From Apoda limacodes (lineage: Eukaryota; Arthropoda; Insecta; Lepidoptera; Limacodidae): DNA of 64,000 bases. The stretch lies in the NCBI GenBank assembly GCA_946406115.1, contig OX291549.1, positions 23,335,901 through 23,399,900 of the forward strand, written 5' to 3'. A program made the position numbers and the translations under genes. The notes beneath the pieces were generated by a model. The model saw only the letters and a list, made by a program, of their open reading frames with translations. It did no database searches and was not told the origin of the DNA. Below are positions 49,101-55,100 of the stretch, piece by piece; positions within the stretch are counted from its first letter, which is position 1; the number at the start of each line of letters is the position of its first letter.

Positions 49101-52100
49101 ACATTGGGTCAACATTGGCGCTCCGTCCATGAAAGGGGTCTCCTTCTGAGGTTGTCCTCGCCAGTGCATAGTCAACGCATGGGCCGGTGCTCGATGTACG
49201 ACATCTACCACCAGGATATCATTCTCACAGACGTGCAAAGCTGGTGCTGGCAAGGCTCTGTTGACTGACAGCACACCTCTTTCTCGACCGTCAGCTGATA
49301 TACACATTGGAGAACACTCTTCACCTATTTCTTCCATACAATTGCCACACGATCTGTGGACAAATTTAAAACAATATTATTGAATTTAAATTTTTTAATA
49401 TAGGAAATTCTAACATATAATTTTACCAACTGATTAATAATAATATATAATAATAATAACGTTTATTAATCCATTCCATATTCAGTACATAGTTTTAGTC
49501 TTATACATATATGTAGTTTACAGGTAACAAAATGCATATTATTTAGTCTCTGGTACCCAATTTAGGATTTAAACTGTGTTTTGGGTGCCAGGGCTCTCGG
49601 ACAAAAGACAATGTAAACTTAAAGTTATGTTCATTACATTTTTACCAATATTTTTATTTAAATGTGTATCTATGTATGTATGGTAAGAGATAAAATATTT
49701 GATGCTAGTGTAGGGAGTCAATGTACATGCATGTTTGTGCGTATGTTGTATGTGTGTGTTTGTGTGTTTAAATTTTGTTTTTATAAGGATAATAAGTTGA
49801 TTATAAATATACATATACATTTTAATATAATAATAATAATATTATTTATAAAATATTAGGTCATTTGAGGCACTGTTATTTTTACAATTCTTTCAGTTTC
49901 ATCGTAGGTCTTTGTCATGAGCCAGTCAGACACTTTCTTTTTGCAATTGAATCTGGAAAGTGGGTAAATATTGCAGTTGTCATTAGCTAAGTTGTAAAGA
50001 TAGCTACCAATAAGTTTATGATGCCGTGCAGCTAGAGAGCCTTGAGTTTGGCACATTTTGTGTGATCGGCGTTTTTGTGAAATATTTGGGTCATATTTTA
50101 AGTTAGTGTGCTTTCGGATTACTGATTCGAGAACAAAGAGCTGTCTCACTGTAAGAGTCTCGCAGTCTTTGTAAAGTTGAACTGTTGGATACCTGAAAGG
50201 TCTAAAATTCATTATCTCTCTTCGTGCTCGTTCCAAGGGTAGCAAGTGCGTTTTGGTAGCTCCTCCCTACACGGAAATGCAATACCATGAGTATCAGCGT
50301 CTGCAGAATGGCGTAATTTTTTGAAATTAAAAATCATCTTGCGGACGCGAGAGGTAAGATTATTTATGTGTCTTTTCCAGTTAAGGTGGTTGTCGATATA
50401 TACACCTAGGTATTTTATTTGGGTGGACCTAATTAATATGGGACTGTCACATGGTATAGAGGAGGGGCTTGGAGAGCAGGAGTGTGCTTTGAGAGAGAAA
50501 CTATCATCAGCTGGCTGTGTAGAAGTTGTCAGTGAGTAGGTCAGGTACGTTGTTTTAGTTAGATTAATGGTGAGGACATTCGCTGATAGATTGTAAATTC
50601 TCTTTTTAAAATAACACATGTTTTGCCTGGCCTGTCTGACCGGCATAGTTAGTCAGTATTCCTGACAGTGACGCACTAATAGATCAAATCGTTCAAATGA
50701 TTAGATGTCCTATTATCTGTTTTAGCGTTATGTGACCGACGATCGCGACGTATTTTCCGTCACATATGTGCCAATCCTTTTCAAGTTAATTATTTATATT
50801 TCAAGTACGTTATTAATTATGTGTTTAGATATTAGAATATAACAGAATAGGTGTATAAGCTAATGTCACCAGAAAGGTTTAAAAGTATGTATGTAAATGT
50901 AATTCTCTTTCGGCGAACATGAACCCCATGATGGATTTTAAAATTGTTATGAACTTGTTTTGATTAATTTTTTTTTTTTTTTAAGTTTGTAACAGCCCGT
51001 TGTTAAATGCTTAACCCCGCTTAGCCTGACACTCTTATTTTGTTACACTCTGTAGACCACTACAACTAGTATACCTACAATAAGCAGATTAAATAATATG
51101 ATAGAAGTAGCAATTCTGGCCTTTACTGTGAGGTTCAGATTCTCTTAAAAAGTATTGTAGCAGTACAACTTACTTGCTCAGCGTTTTGTAGACTTCCACG
51201 ACGAGTTTCACGCGACATATCATGGGCCAGTCCAGCTCATTGCATTGTCGGTCACAGTTCTCGAAATATTCTTCTGTAACAAAAAAAAATGATTTCAAGA
51301 TTTTTCAGAAGCCTAAACCCAAAGCATACGCTCCAAACTCTATAGTCCATGCAAAGGTCATCCCATTCCATTGTCAGCCCTAGGCCTCTATTAGCTAAAA
51401 CCAACTTTAAAAATCCACTAAAATTACAGAACATTGAGCTAAGTGATTTTTTTGACTTGCCGTTGCTCGCATATTTACTGGAATTTCTTAGTGTTCCGTC
51501 ACATGTTTACTGTAATTTCTTAGTGTTCCGTCACATGTTTACTGCACTTTTTTAGTGTTCCGTCATATTTTAACTGCGATTTCTTATCGTGCCGTCACTT
51601 TTTTACTGATTTTTTTTAGAGTGCCGTCAAATTTTTACTGCAATTTCTTAGTGTTCCGTCACATTTTTACTGCAATTTCTTATTGTGCCGTCACATTTTT
51701 AGTGCAATTTCTTAGTGTGCCGTCAAATCTTTACTGCAATATACAAACATCGAGGAGAAGAAACGCTTAGCCCAATATATTTTCTGCCTCTTAAACCTTA
51801 TTTTACTTTTAAGTAGATTTTTGCAGATAGTTTTTTTTTTTGATGATTTGATTGATGCTTGAATTACCAAACATATTTTAAGTTAAAGCTAGAATATCTA
51901 ATCTAGATAGGAAATGCTGCTAGAATCATGGGCACACGTTGACAGGCGCCTAGTTTTATAACTTACTAGCTGTTCATTTACTGTTCCGCTCCTAAAACTT
52001 CAGCGTGGTGTTAAATAGTCTATAAGCTTTCTCGAGATTCGGGCTATCAAATGCAAAAAAGAGATTCCAGAGATTAGCGCGTTCAATCAAAAATAACAAA

Positions 52101-55100
52101 CAAACAAACTTTTAGCTTTATTATAGATTTTATAGCTTTATTATTTATTAAAGATTAAATCTTCAAACTATATTTACATTTCTTATACCTACTTAAGAAA
52201 TTAGACTATAGATTTTATTTAAGAAGTGTATTAAAAGTGATCCTTGTTTGAGATGTTATAAATTTAAAACACCGATTAAACAACTGAACGACGCGTCAAA
52301 TTAATTTAGGTAAATCATAGAGATAGATCATGACAGAATTATAATAATTTCTATTTATAAAGCAATAAGTACAACCATGTTACAACTACAAAAAGAAACC
52401 GGCCAAGTGCGAGTCGGATCGCGCACTGAAGGTTCCGTATTTACCACCAAATTTACAAACACAAACAAAAACAAAAAAGTGTGCCGCTTAGCGGTCACCC
52501 ATCTATTTACTGACCAAGTCCGACGTTGCTTAACTTTGAATATTGTTTCCAACAAACAGATGTGTTACTATTTCGCTTAGTAATAGCTATTACTAAGCGA
52601 AACAGATCTAGCTAGATGGCGCTGAAACGGAGATTTAAGATGAATAGCTCGGGCCCGTCTCTCATTTGACCGGTTTTTGTTATTTGTTGTTTTACTTTAG
52701 AGCTTAGACACACTATGATCACTGCAAGATTTAAGCTTGTAAGTGTTACTGTTTTTACGATAGAGCAACTAGATTTTCATACTCTGTACCGCCAAGCTAA
52801 TTTAGTAAGTATTCAAAAAGTTATAATTTTATTTCTCTATACTGTTACATGGTTCATAAACTTATATTTACTAATACCTATTTTACACAAGCACCAAATT
52901 TAAATTTTCCGACTTCATTTTTCAAGTTGATCGACAACTACTCATTAAGTTGTAAAGCCTACTTCGCTATGATAGTTTTTCTTTAATTTTGTTACATACC
53001 CAAGAACAGCCATTTAGCTGGCAGTGGGTGGGGGGGTATACTGGGCTCTAACAAAAATTTACACTTTATTTATTATTCATTTATTTTACACTTCTTGAAC
53101 ACATCGGAGTACATGTAATGCTATTTAGCATTTTCTACCAGCCCACCACTTTAAGCGGGCGATATAGGCCAGAAAGCTAATTTCTGTAATTCTAACGTTA
53201 TGTATGTAAATGCACTATAAATCATTAAATAATGTCATATACATTACTATAAGATATATTTCATATATACTTCTTAAGTAATTTATATCGTATATGACGC
53301 TTCGAAACTTTTAATTTTTTGTATGGAATTTAACGTTTTTACCGTTTTGTAGTCACATTTTTTGACTATTTGTAGAAAATTTTAACTTTTCTACTTAGAG
53401 TCAATGCACTAGACAACGAGCTGTTCTTATAATTAAACCAACTTTCATAACAAGCAAATGCAAAACACGCTTTAAAAATTTGCACAAGTGTTGAAACAAT
53501 GGTCACTTCCAGATTTTTTATTGCATTAAATACAATAAATGAAAATCATTCAGTTAGGTAATGCACTAGACAAAAGCAAGTTTTATAACATATATTTTTT
53601 TAAATCCTTTAGATGCTATAGTTTAGCCACAAAATTTGCACAAAAACGTCGTATTTTCCACGTCTTGCCTATACCGCAGTCTTAAAGCTTATTATTTCGC
53701 AAACGCATCGGGGAATTTAAAAATGGTCCTCACACACCCTCAATATTTTTAAACAGGCTATGCACACTATGGGGCAGACGAGAAAAAAAAATCATCCCCA
53801 CTTTACGTGTAAGGAAGTACCCTAAAAAAAATATTTTACTACTTTGTCGGCCTAATTAATTTGTATACCTATTCCAAATAACAGCTTTCTTGTATGTTCT
53901 AATTGTCACTGAGCTAAGGTACGGACAGACAGACGGACAGACGAACGGACGGACATGGCGAAACTACTAGGGCTCCTTGTGGACTACGGAACCCTAAAAA
54001 CTGGCTGAAATTATGGCTCTTGGAAAATGTTGCACGTAAACAAGAAAAAAAGGGGTTCCGTAGAATAAGAATTATTGTAAATATTTCTAAAATTTGTTAA
54101 TTGATTAAAAGTTAGTGGGAGAAAAAGAGACACAAAAATTTAACATTTGAAGACAATAACCCGCAAAGTGCAATCTTTGACTGCGTAATACTTCATTTGA
54201 ATCGATGCAAAGACGACGAACTTCGTAGGCTGTGACGCACAAACGGACGGACGAACAAAGATGACAAATTTATAAGGGTTCCGTTTTCCCATTTGGCTAC
54301 AGAATCATAATAAAACCTAGAGTTTTTAATTCGGGTGAAACGCTCCTTACATATTTTAATTAACAATTCTATTAATTATATACATAATTAACAATTATAT
54401 TCTACTATTTCAAACCTTACGGATTTAAATCCTCTTATCTAACCCTAGTTTAAAATTCTCTCTAACCTAACCCTGGTTTCAGATTCCCTTATTCTTCCCA
54501 ATAAAAATCAAAACAGAAAAGAATCAATAAAATCAGTTCACAATCGACGAATATTTTGCGTAACATATACCCAAAAAAACATGCAGTCAAATTAAAAGTC
54601 TTTACCTTTTTTTTAAAATCAATAAAGTACGCTGTGACCTAATCAGACAAAAAACCAAATTTACCGATGCTCTAACCCAAGCTCTCAAATTAAAATGGAA
54701 ATGGGCGGGTCACATTTCACGTAGCATTGACAACAGATGGACCATTCAAACCACTCGATGGAAAGGACCAACAGGCAAAAGGAGTGTTGGCAGACCGCAT
54801 AGCCGGTGGTCTGATGATATTATCCAAATTGCTGGGAAAGACTGGATTACAGTAGGAGCAGACAGAGAATCGTGGAAAAAGATGGAGGAGGCCTTTACCC
54901 AAAAAGGGATCCATATCTCATAACATACTAACAACTACATTAAAATAACCTATGTATACTAACACTTAACTAACCTATAATTGTACCTTACACTAAGAGA
55001 GATAAGGAAAATAAAAGGCTATATTATTATTATATTATATTATTACCTTTTTTAGAAGTCTCAAAATAACTTTAAAAGATTTACTTATATTAAATAGGTT

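Noticed and set aside
24776..49353. Calling the multicopper oxidase an active laccase or ferroxidase
   Set aside because: The type-1 Cys is replaced by Asp and four ligand histidines are replaced as well, so the electron-transfer site cannot form.
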